Source: Oxyruncus cristatus
Taxonomy: Eukaryota > Chordata > Aves > Passeriformes > Cotingidae
Assembly (NCBI GenBank): GCA_013399855.1
Contig: VXAY01000172.1
Span: 2,209,934-2,273,933 of the forward strand
DNA: 64,000 nt
Direction of reading: 5' to 3'
The notes under the pieces are model-generated. The model worked only from the letters and a program-made list of their open reading frames with translations. It did no database searches and was not told where the DNA came from. Within the stretch, counting starts at the first letter, position 1. Every line of letters starts with the position of its first letter. The position numbers and the translations under genes were made by a program. This document shows positions 36,938-46,979 of this stretch, piece after piece.

Positions 36938-36943
36938 AATAAA
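36938..36943 (+). terminator. AATAAA poly(A) signal, proximal
   Basis: Canonical hexamer about 190 nt after the stop, with T-rich sequence upstream; a plausible short-3'-UTR site for TRERF1. Confidence 0.5.
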
Positions 36944-39046
36944 TAATTGGTACAAATATTCTTATAAGGTGTTTTTATCTGAGCTCTTCTTGCTGATAAC
37001 TTCCAAGGCCACTAATTACAGAAGTTTGTGGTTCTGCTGTCAATTCCCTCCAGATGGTCCCGGTAGAATCTTTAGTTTTTAACTCTTCCAAGTTTCATTT
37101 TACCCCAATTGCAAGAATAAACTTCACACACTTCTGATGAAACATTTTTTTTTTTTTGCCTATATTGGATCGTTTCCAGCATCTTCTAGAGACTAAATGT
37201 CATCTCTCTTAAAGATATGATTACATTCTTTGTGCTGTCATTTTAAGGGAGATGGAGGGGGAAAAAATCTGATTTAACTGTGAAATAGTTACAGGAGTGA
37301 CTGCATCATCTGTAATTGCAGTACATTTTCAGTTGTGTCTTGTTTACAGAGGACATTTTATACCTTCCATTTTAGCAAGGTTTTGATCTTCTCATTTTAA
37401 AATGACCTAATTCAAGGACTGAAGAAAGAATATGATTGTACTGTGGTTCACATCATCTGATGCGAACACTGAATCAGGAACACTGCCTTGGTAATCAGAT
37501 TGCACTGCAAATACCGTGCTGTGACAATAAACACACTGTGGAATAGCCATCTCGGTGGTTTTAGGGGAGTCTGTGCTTGAGCAATGCAGGGTTCTTGCCC
37601 ATGGAACAGAGACTGATGGAGTATATGCCTTCAGCACATATTAGTTATTACTTCCAGGTATAACATGTTAATCTTGTGCCATTTTCAGTCCTCATTACAA
37701 CAAATTCAAATATTGTTTATGCAAAGGTGAGTCAATGTTGCTGTTTAATGACCGTTTCTCCTCCCTTAGGTTCAGATCTACATGCTGGATGCCTGACATC
37801 GTTTATATAAATTTAGATTTGGTTCTCTGAGTAAATAGGATATCAACAGAGTTGTACCTTGCAGAAAAAAAGAATTAAGGAAGAATTGGAGTTAGGTTGA
37901 GTGGACCTTTAATTACAGAATATGAGTGCTGATTGTAGAGCTTTCACAGGTAGCAGCACTGATTTTCTTGTGAATTTTGCACAGTAGAGGAGTATTGCTA
38001 ACTTTATAAAATATTTTATAAGACTAATTTCAGATCTTCCAGGTTTTAGGGTTGTTTGGGGTTTTTTTATGGGTTGGGTTTTGTTTTATTGGGGTTTTTT
38101 TGCCACATTCCTAATACCTTTAGCAGAATCCGAGAGATGGTAGGTCTTATTTTCTACTGTCTTTCTTCCTTGTTTAACTATGCAAAATGAGGGCAAATTA
38201 CGGCACTTTTATACGAGTACTGGACCACCCAAGTTCAAGAACAGTGGGACCCATTGACAGAGGTGCCTTCTCTGTCAGAGCCAAATGTGAAGCCACATGA
38301 CCTCAAGTTTCTGCTTAGGGTCAAATGCTCTGATGCTAAAGAACAACCCTTTAGGAGAATGGAAATAAATTCCCAGTTTCTGGTTAATGAATTTCCTGTG
38401 TACATGGGTTTTTTAGTGTTTTGGGTGTTGTTCCAGAGGTTCTTTGAGTTGGTTTTGACCAGTGGGTGAAATTTCTCTCCCTCTACCACAAAAGGGATGA
38501 CATTCTCAGTTGCTGTACCCTTGAGTTTCAGGAAATCAGGCAGCTTTTCTTTCTTTCTCAAACTGCCAGTCAGACACTCTCCCCAGCAGTTCTGTGCTGT
38601 GACACGTTACTTTTACAGGGGCCATATGCAGCCCCGACTAAGCACAGTGGGTGCTCAGCTGCGTGCCGATCTCATAGATTGTGATATCTTCATGGTTTGC
38701 AAAATGGAGGGTTTTGTGACAGAGCAGTAACATGTTGGCTCCTAGAAGAAGCCTGTGTTAGCCCAGCAGAATCTCCTCTCCCTCTCCCAAACTTGTATCA
38801 TTTTGTACTTCTAAGGATCTTTCTGAGAAAGGCTACTACACTGGAAAATGAATGTGTTTTCAGGTTCCCTTGTTAATAGTGGGGAAAAAAAAATGCGTGT
38901 TTAAGCAAAATGATATTTGAAGTCAGTCAGAATTCCAGCGTGAAATACAGGTAGAAACTTGTGGGCTTGATTCTGAAGAACAGCTCTGTATTAAAGTATC
39001 TACAGTGGAACAATCGGACAGGATCTGTGCTAAACTTAGTATCTAT

Positions 39047-39078
39047 AAATATATATATATATATACACACACATATAT
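39047..39078. repeat. (AT)n/(AC)n microsatellite
   Basis: About nine AT units, then AC units and a further short AT run, within the candidate TRERF1 3' UTR. Confidence 0.85.
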
Positions 39079-39519
39079 GCCTGGTTCTGTAACATTAATC
39101 AGATGCTGTACAGCCAAAAAGATAACAGAACAATGATAACCAAAGAAGTTATTCATAAAGGAAAAAAAAATGTACATTTCCTAAGCAGTACATGGTTTAG
39201 GCCTCAAACATTGAGTTCATCATTATTAAGTGTTGCATTGGCTGATGTTAAACAGATGCTGTTCTGCCTATTTGTACGAGTTGGACGTAGTTTTGTTTCA
39301 GAAAACTTGTTTTCTTGCTGATGGTTGATGATGGAAGACTGTTCAATATTGGACCTAGTCCTCTTTGATAAAACTTGTACATACAGAAAGCATATTTTAT
39401 GAGAAAAATCTTATTTTCAATATTTAACTGTTATTTTATTAGAAGATGGTTGTGTAAATATTTTAGGTGCTTTAGTGTAAAAAGCCAACTGTAATTTTAG
39501 GTGGCAGAGGAAGTAACAA

Positions 39520-39525
39520 AATAAA
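39520..39525 (+). terminator. AATAAA poly(A) signal, distal
   Basis: Last canonical hexamer before the MRPS10 CpG island, followed by TGATATAACTTGTGATCTATGC, a weakly GT-containing downstream stretch. Best candidate for the long TRERF1 3' UTR end. Confidence 0.5.
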
Positions 39526-40194
39526 AAAAATATACATTTGATATAACTTGTGATCTATGCTGGTTTCAGGCTACCGCTCTTGGCATTTGACTTGCACAAA
39601 GCTAAATTTCAGGTTAATGCCTATCTGGTTGTGTGTATTTAAAGATGGTTTAGTGGAGTGAATTAGTACTTGTTTATTCCTCACCCCCTTTAAATATTTG
39701 GTACCGATCAGAACCTGTGTTATATTATTAAGAGAAAGGGGTTTATTGCATTTCCAGTAATTTTTGATACTTAGGTAAAATATAGTCAGCTGGGTTTTGC
39801 ACTAACGGGCTTGTATACCTTTTTAAAGTATTTTTTAAGAGGGAGGGGAAAAGGTTGAAAGCTAAGTTTCATGTAATCGGTTTTTCAGTGGATTCCTGGA
39901 GAACAGGACGGGGAGTGCCTGTGAGGGGACCGGGGCCACCGCTGGCGGGAAGCGGCTGAGGGGACGCTGCGGCACCGCCGGTCGTGCCCTGAGGCAGCGC
40001 CTGAGGAGGGCGGGGACGGGGACGGGGGGACGAATTGGAAGCTCGCATGGCGCCAAACGAGCTCCCAACTCGTCTCCCCGCCGCCGAGCGCTGCCTTGTC
40101 GCCGGAGCCTTTCCCTTGCGGGAAAGGGGGGGGCGCGTGAGGCCGCGCTTCTCCTTCCGGGCGATTGGGGGCGGGGCGGTGCGGGGCGGAGACA

Positions 40195-40205
40195 AGATGG
40201 CGGCG
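40195..40205 (+). promoter_or_regulatory. YY1-like site over the MRPS10 start codon
   Basis: AAGATGGCGGC matches the YY1 consensus. In many housekeeping and ribosomal-protein genes this element sits just at or after the transcription start and provides the initiator ATG. Confidence 0.65.
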
Positions 40206-40232
40206 GGGTGGCTTTGGCGGCGGCTCTGTCAG
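40197..40232 (+). CDS. MRPS10: MRPS10 exon 1
   Basis: Twelve codons in the CpG island; donor TCAG|GTGCGG, phase 0. Confidence 0.88.
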
Positions 40233-43200
40233 GTGCGGCGTGTGGCGGGAGAGGGGACGGGGAGCCCCATTCTCCCCCTCCTCGTCCTTTCCCTTGGCAT
40301 TTTCATTACTGAGGGGAGTGGGAAAGGGGGACATGGCAAATGTTATCCTTTGGGCTGTGGGAGGGTTGGGATTGTACAGCGTGGGGCCGTGTCTCTGCAC
40401 GCCATCATCGCCTAATGGGTCCTCAGAACTCTTCCCTGCAGTTCTGGGGTTTTTTTCCCGGCAGTTACTCTGTGTCTAAGGGATGGTGAGGAATAGATCA
40501 CTTGGGTTTGGAGGTCATGTGCCAAGCCACTTTCCAGTCTTAAAGTTTCAAATCTTGGAAGTTATAACGTTAAAAAATAGGTAGGCTTTTTGCACTGCCG
40601 ATGTTTCCTGCTGGTTTTGACTTTTAAAGAGTGATTGCTTTCTCTCAAATTGAGAAAATTTGATATTGGGTGTTAACTATTAATTTTCTGAAGCCCTAAA
40701 TTCACTTCTGTGTATGCACTGTATTCTGGACTTGCTTACCTTGCAGGCATCTGTCTCCCCCTGAGTACTTCAGAGTTTCTGAGCCAAGCAAAATTAAGGC
40801 TACTTTGAACTAGGAGAGATGTAATTATGTTTTGTGCCAGGTCTTGGTTCACACAGGAAGCTGAATTCTGTTACGCTGCAGACTTTGAGTGTCTTTTCCA
40901 CCTTCTATGATGGCCACTAGCGAGAGCACATCAACTGTATTTAAATCAGAGAATGAAGCTCTTAAAGTACTCTTTCCTGCCTGCTGAACACTGTCTTCAC
41001 TACCTGAGGTATTCTGTGTATCATTTTGTCAAAATTTGCACAGAGCACCTTTAATATTAGACGTGATGCATACCTGCATAATTAGTAACAAAGGGAGGTG
41101 GCACGTGGTGGGAATAACATGCACAGTCATAGAATATTGGATAGGTTGGAGAGCGTAGCTTACGGGATAGGACTCTACTGCTTCATCATGTTTTGTTTGA
41201 TTCATCTTTATTGCATGAAGACAGAAATTTTTGTATAGAAAACCACACAGCACAGTATGCTTTGAATGCACGTATCTTTGTATGCAAATAATTAATCCAT
41301 ATTACAAGCAGTTAGTCAAGCAGTTAGAAGTAGAAGAACACATAACAGAGATTGCATACATACATACAAAATACAAAACTGCTAAAAAAGTTATGTTCAC
41401 AGTCAGTAGTCTTACATTTGTCATCTTGGGTCAGGTTTTGTGCTAAGGGCTTGCACACACAGTTTAAGCTCTGCACTGAATACAATCTTCTATGCTCATA
41501 GGCCTGTCTGCTTCCTGAAGTGATGTCAGGTGATGATTATTGCATTTCATATTGCTGTTGAATGGAAGGGGTGCACTGTTCTGACTTCAGAGATAGAGAA
41601 TTGAGGTGCAAGTATCAACATAATTTTATCATAGAATGGCTTGGGTTGAAAGGGACCTTAAAGACTATGTAGTTCCAACCCCCTGCCATGGGCGGGGACA
41701 CCTTCCATTAGACCAGGTTGCTCAAAGCCACATCCAACCTGGTCTTCAACACTTCCCGGGATGGGGCAGCCACAGCTTGTCTCAGCAACCTGTTTCAGTG
41801 CCTCACCACCCTCACAGAAAAGAAATTTTCTTTAATATCTAATCTATACACATATTCTTGAATATCTAATCTCTTTCATTTTGAAGCCATTCTCCCTTGT
41901 CCTGTCACTACACGCTCTTATAAATAGTTCCTCTATTTTATTAGATGTCATTAGAGAATTATCAGATGTATTTCAGTAGTGTCAGGTATTAAGGCTCAAG
42001 TTGCTCCCAACATAAAAACTTTGAAACATTCTGAATGATTATCAACTACAGTGGCAAATATTCAATGCTCCTGAAGTTGCTTATTGTGATATGCATTTAA
42101 AGAATGTAACACCAGTGGCTCTCTGTGAACAACCGGGTTTGAAAGGGTTGCCTAAGGGGAGGCATTTGTCCAACAGTCACCTTTGTAAACAGGAATCTGT
42201 CCTGCCTCTTCTGCAGTCATCTTCCTTACTGGAAGCAGCATTTGTAGGATAAGAAGCGATTGAGGCAGAATTCCGTCAGAAAACAGCTTCATTCACTGCT
42301 GATGTCTAACGAGTATATAATACACACTGGAAAAGGTTAGGGACCTAGTAGCATCATGTAGTCAGTTATGCATATCCATGAGCAACTACAGTAAGATTAC
42401 CTAGAAAAGTGTAAATTCTGGCTGGTTTTTGATGTTTTGATTAGCCAGTTGCCTGTGTAACTCTTGGGTAGGGTATCTGTCTTCTCTCTTAAAGCTATGA
42501 TTCCAGCACCTCTTAAAAAAGAGTATCAAGGGGAAGGATAAGAAGATAATTTGGCTTAAGCATTCTGTTGCAGCCCTGAGGTTCTGTTAGGCAAGTGAAA
42601 GTTCCTTCCTGACCCCTTCTATCCCCAGTAGTCTGTAACTTTGTCAAATGAAGGATTAGTGGAAGGAAGTTAGAAGCCACATAATGTTCAGAAGGGAACA
42701 GTTATTCTAGTATGAAAAATAGTAATGTTACATCTTGATTCCAATTGTGTTACCTTTTTGACACAGAAAAATCATGTTATCTTTTAAATATGACTCATTA
42801 ACTTGAAAGAAGAATTTCTGTTTAAATATTCTCTTCGAAAGAGCAAGTGTTCAAAATCACAAGGAACTGTTTTTCTGAAATAACAGGAAATTTCCAGTTA
42901 AATTCACAAGTTGAATTTTTGCATTTAGGATACTGTTTTCAGTTGCTTTTACAAGTCCTGCTTAGGCTTGTCACTTGACAAAACTAATATATATTCTGTG
43001 AAAGTAAAACATAAAATGACATCTGATGCCACAAAAAAATACATTCTATTGAAAATATGCTTTGTGGTTGCTATTCAGGTGCCTCATTAGTAAGTGCATA
43101 CTGTTATTGTGCCTTTAATGTGTTCCTTTTTTAGGTGCTATTGTATACTGAAATATATTTCCATGGTCCTGTTTTCATGTGTGTTCCAACGGAGCAGACT

Positions 43201-46200
43201 TCATACTTTGCCAGATCAGTGCCTAGGAATGTGCTGTGCTTTGGTGTACAAAAAAAGTATTTTTTAATAAACCTGTATTAACTGGCTGCTTTCTGTTTTG
43301 AGGGAAAAAAACCACAGCATAACTTACTTGTTTTATACAGGGATCAACTTTTCCTGTCAGTTATGCAAGCAGGATTATGCAAAAGCAGTATTTTCTTCCG
43401 TAAGTATAAAGGACCTTCTTTCGCTGCTCCTCCATAGTCCCTAAAAAAACCCAACTCCATCTTTAATAACTTATTTTATGCTTTTCCTCTTGTATTTCTA
43501 GAAGCTCCAACTTGATGGGAGCACGGCTGGCTGGATCCCATGTTGATACACAGGAGCCTAAGACCAATCCTTTGGTAAGTGTTTTGTAGCACAGTATTCT
43601 CTGTATTGTCTTAGTTATAAAGAGGACATACAGAAAAACTTGAATCCCGTTCTTGCAGCTTGTTAAAGTTCTGTCTTAATGACATTAAATTTGTCATAGA
43701 GAAAAGAAATAATTTAGATTACTGGAATTTGAGATCTTTTGGGTGTTTTTTGGGCAAGATTCTTTAGCTCACGGTTGCCTCTTAGTCACTTTCTGCTTTC
43801 TGTCTGCAGCCGTAACTCTGAACTCACATTCAGTTCAGCACCTGTGGCAACTTAGCAGCCTTTTGTCCAGGCCTTCAGAAACATCCAACAGGCAGCATTA
43901 GATCTACAGTGCTGACCCAGCCTTCCTGCTGTGTCTGGCATATGCAGGATTTACTGTGCTAAACTGCCTAGGAGCAAACCTGTGGGAAAATCGGTACTTC
44001 TAGACACATCAAAGCCCTTCAGATGATCAGCGAGCCCAGGCCATCAGAAATTGAAGCTCTGACTGAAAATCGTAAACTTGTATTTGCACAAACGTAAAGG
44101 ATAATACACCTTGGGAAGCCTGCTGTGTTTAAAGTAGTCCTATAACTAACTTAGTAAAGTGAGAAATCTGGTTGTTGACCATAATCTTCTAGTTATTTTT
44201 CATACCCAAACAAACTTTTAAAGTATTTGGGGTATTCTCTCACTGTTGTTTAAAATACAAATACTGCTGCTCCAGATCTGCTTTAACTATGAATTTCATT
44301 CTTGGCTTTGCTAGTGTTGTCCTCCTTATATTTGTCTGGCATTCCTTTCTGGATGAAGAAATTTTACCTAAATGTTCAGAACTTAGCTATCTCTTCACAC
44401 TTTGCTTTCCCCAATAGGAGTGAGACCTGTCAATCAAGGTAATACAGTCAGCCTCTGTTAGATAAATAAGCAGCTGAACAGATTGCAGGACGTTTTTCCT
44501 CTTTTGCAAATGGGGCACACAGGTTAAGGAAACAGGCAGTGTGAGCATTAATTAAGGAGAACATGCAGTGGTAACTCTTGTCCTTTTTCAAACATGCAGG
44601 TATCTATTTCAGATGAGCCAGAAACACTGTACAAGAGATTGTCCATTTTAGTTAAAGGTCACGATAAAGCTGTGTTGGACAGCTATGAATATTTTGCAGT
44701 GCTTGCAGCTAAAGAACTTGGCATCTCTGTTGAAAAAGTGTAAGTAACTGATCTGTAGTCAGATGATTCTTACGTCATCTACTGTAACTCAGGTTCTGAG
44801 CTTAGAAGTATTATTTTCTCTTTTTTTTTTTTTAAGAAATGGATGTACTCTGACAGTTTTTTCTCAGATTATAAATCTGACATTTCTTAGGTGGCTGTAC
44901 AGTGGTCAGAAGGCAGCAGCAGTTCTGCACTCAGCACTGCTGTAGTGGACTACGTGAAGGATATTGACAGTACTCTAAGTACAGCTGTCAGTGCTGTAGC
45001 TTCCCTGAGCTAATACTGGCTAATACCTGAGTGTTAATCATGCCCATGTGAGTTATAATAACAGACTGTACTGCAGTGTTTCATATTTCCTTGTAGATCT
45101 TCTAAATGTCAAATAAGAACACGGATTCTAGGGTAATCTTTGAGATAAACTTGTATTATCATCCTTTATATAACATGAAATTGTCTTTTTCTTTGTTCAG
45201 AGATAAACCTCCAAAGACGATAGAACGATTTACACTTCTCAAATCTGTACATATTTACAAGAAGCACAGAGTTCAGTATGAAATGAGAACACATTACATG
45301 TGTTTAGAGGTAAGAAAGAAGGAAAAAAAGTGTTCTGGGTGCACAGTTCAAAGATATTACTAGATGTTAGTTCAAGAGTGAAAACAAATTTCCTGTTTGC
45401 TTGGGTTGGGGAGGAGAGTGTAGGGGAACATCGGACAGCAGCTGACCGATGTAGGTACATCAAATGCAACACAAGTTACTCTGAATGCACAGCCTATGTA
45501 ATTTTTGGACTAAAAGGCTGGTTTTGACCATCATCTTAACAGCTGAAAGGAGGACTAAAAGAATAAGGTAGAATTGAGGGTTGTCTTCATGTGTGTTACG
45601 AAATGTCAGTGGGATGGGAGCTTTCTCAGGAAGGGAAGAAGATGCATCTGAATCATTGTTGCCAGTCACTAAGGGTTCTGTTCTCTATGAGTTTGTGTGA
45701 TGTTTTTGAAGAGACATACTTTTGCCCTTAGCAGCATCACGTGGCAAACTAAAACTGCGTGGAGAAAATACAAGAAAGGAAGTGTAGACAAACCACAAGT
45801 TCTGTGGCCAATGACACAGACATCTGCATGGTTTAGAATGCAGCTGTGGTTGGCTTTCTTAGAAGGAAGGTTTACTGCCAGCATTTTGTGGCTCCTGGGT
45901 GTCTTACTGTACATTTGCACAGTGCTTAGCAAAATGAGACTTGAAGTCCCCAGACATTAGTGCAGTACAAGTGGCTGCCCACAGACCATAAGCACAATTT
46001 TTGCCTTCCAGGAAAAATTAAAACATCTGTAATTCAGTAGAACCAGGAGAAACTAAAAAATCAGTGGAACTCTGGAATTGCAGGACTTAAAATAGGCTTG
46101 AACTTTGAGGGTATACAGAAGCTGGTAATTCTTGCATAACCTGTAATTAATTTCACCTGATACCTGCAGTGTTAAGATCTGCCACTTCCATCATGATCAG

Positions 46201-46894
46201 TGCCTGTGATCCCAGGCCTCATGTGTAGTTCTGTGGAGGGAAGTAACTATACTTGCGTGAGAATTGAGTACAGATCAACAACCAACTCTGTTCTGTATCA
46301 TGGAAACTGCCTTTCTTGTAAGATGTTTGGCCCCAAAGCAGGAGCTAAAAGGAAGCTTGGGCAAACTTTTAGGTTTTTTTCTGTTTGAAGTATTAGTAAT
46401 AGTAGTTAATTAAAAAACATTACTTGTGTTTCAGTTAAAATACCTAACAAGCAGTACTGCTGCAGTTTACTTGGAGTACGTGCAACGAAACTTACCTGAA
46501 GGGGTTGCCATGGAAGTAAAAAAGGTAAGTTTCCATCCCACATTATTAATTTAATAATTTATGAGACTTAAGTCCTGGTTCAAGTACCAATAATTACTGA
46601 AGTCTTTGGAAGGTCAGCCAAAGAAATGGGTGTAATATGGAAGGAATGGTTTTCCAAAGTATTACGTGATGAAAAGGCTGTATTGCTTGGAAGTGCCACT
46701 AGGTGGCATTTTTAATCTGAGTCATATCTCAAACAAGAGTAAATAAAGCAAAGTAGTTAGATGTTAGCTAGTTGGTGTAATAAATGGTTGTTTTCCTTTC
46801 CTTTTAGACTAAGATAGAGAGAATACCTGAACACATTAAGAAACCAGTTTGGGATACACTACCTCAAGTGGAAGAAGCTGAAGTCAAGTCATGA
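40197..46894 (+). CDS. MRPS10: Mitochondrial small ribosomal subunit protein uS10m, complete in 7 exons
   Basis: Component of the mitochondrial 28S subunit, head region, related to bacterial S10. Exons 40197-40232, 43341-43399, 43502-43574, 44600-44739, 45201-45309, 46435-46524, 46808-46894; all GT-AG with matching phases, 594 nt, 197 residues (human 201). The Arg/Trp/Leu-bearing N-terminus ([12 protein letters not shown]) looks like a mitochondrial targeting peptide. The S10 domain begins about residue 57 ([20 protein letters not shown]) and contains [20 protein letters not shown] and [10 protein letters not shown], both close to mammalian MRPS10. The start was chosen for its strong context (A at -3, G at +4) and YY1 overlap; an in-frame ATG 150 nt upstream is possible. 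It lies downstream of TRERF1 on the same strand, as in human 6p21.1. Confidence 0.96.
40233..43340 (+). other. MRPS10 intron 1
   Basis: 3.1 kb. Apart from the CR1 fragment I see no gene, RNA gene or further clear repeat. Confidence 0.7.
41628..41935 (-). repeat. CR1 LINE 3' fragment in MRPS10 intron 1
   Basis: Inverted CR1 end (ATCATAGAATGGCTTGGGTTG) followed by a well-preserved inverted tail with the ACCAGGTTGCTCAAAGCC and CCTCACCACCCTCACAG stretches. A short imperfect repeat (AATATCTAATCT) near 41835-41872 shows an internal duplication. Among the CR1 copies here it is one of the closest to the common chicken consensus, so probably younger. Confidence 0.92.
43341..43399 (+). CDS. MRPS10: MRPS10 exon 2
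   Basis: Encodes [19 protein letters not shown] plus two bases; part of the poorly conserved targeting/N-terminal extension. Acceptor TATACAG, donor TTCC|GTAAGT. Confidence 0.85.
43502..43574 (+). CDS. MRPS10: MRPS10 exon 3
   Basis: Encodes the N-terminal extension ending in TQEPKTNPL, just before the S10 domain. Acceptor TTTCTAG, donor TTTG|GTAAGT. Confidence 0.87.
44600..44739 (+). CDS. MRPS10: MRPS10 exon 4 (S10 domain)
   Basis: Starts the S10 domain ([20 protein letters not shown], then [15 protein letters not shown]), very close to the mammalian protein. Donor AAGT|GTAAGT. Confidence 0.95.
45201..45309 (+). CDS. MRPS10: MRPS10 exon 5 (S10 domain)
   Basis: Encodes the most conserved part, with [20 protein letters not shown] and [10 protein letters not shown]. 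Acceptor TGTTCAG, donor AGAG|GTAAGA. Confidence 0.96.
46435..46524 (+). CDS. MRPS10: MRPS10 exon 6
   Basis: 30 codons, phase 0 at both ends; [20 protein letters not shown] then [10 protein letters not shown]. Acceptor TTTCAG, donor AAAG|GTAAGT. Confidence 0.95.
46808..46894 (+). CDS. MRPS10: MRPS10 exon 7 (last)
   Basis: Encodes the C-terminus [20 protein letters not shown] and an acidic end; TGA at 46892-46894. Confidence 0.95.
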   Translation, partial: TKIERIPEHIKKPVWDTLPQVEEAEVKS

Positions 46895-46973
46895 ACGCAC
46901 CAGGTGCTTGGCTCTGTTAGTACTGGAATTCATTGCTCCTATCAGCCTAATTTACTGAGACAGTCCACTATTA

Positions 46974-46979
46974 AATAAA
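46974..46979 (+). terminator. MRPS10: MRPS10 poly(A) signal
   Basis: AATAAA 80 nt after the stop codon, followed by TTCTCTTATAAAG and a T/G-rich stretch (CTCTTGTTTCATCAAGTTGTT). The predicted transcript end is near 46995-47005. Confidence 0.8.

Larger units (their letters stand above)
36752..39550 (+). other. TRERF1: Candidate TRERF1 3' UTR
   Basis: AT-rich, no coding signal, several AATAAA hexamers (36751, 36938, 37116, 37526, 39520). The last hexamer is followed within about 350 bases by the MRPS10 CpG island, which gives a natural right limit. Human TRERF1 also has a long 3' UTR. An (AT)n/(AC)n microsatellite sits at about 39047-39078. The true end is not determined by sequence alone. Confidence 0.55.
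39890..40290 (+). promoter_or_regulatory. MRPS10: CpG-island promoter of MRPS10
   Basis: Sharp switch to GC- and CpG-rich sequence between AT-rich flanks. Elements seen: an E2F-like GGCGCCAAA at 40049-40057, an ETS-like CTTCCGG at 40154-40160, an inverted CCAAT (ATTGG) at 40164-40168, an Sp1-type GGGGCGGGGC at 40167-40176, and a YY1-like AAGATGGCGGC over the start codon. No TATA box. This fits a housekeeping mitochondrial gene. A G-rich quadruplex-prone block lies at 40008-40029. Confidence 0.85.

Noticed and set aside
40035..40415. 126-codon ORF over the MRPS10 promoter as a separate gene
   Set aside because: It is in frame with MRPS10 exon 1 and passes through its strong donor at 40232; open only because of the CpG-rich composition.
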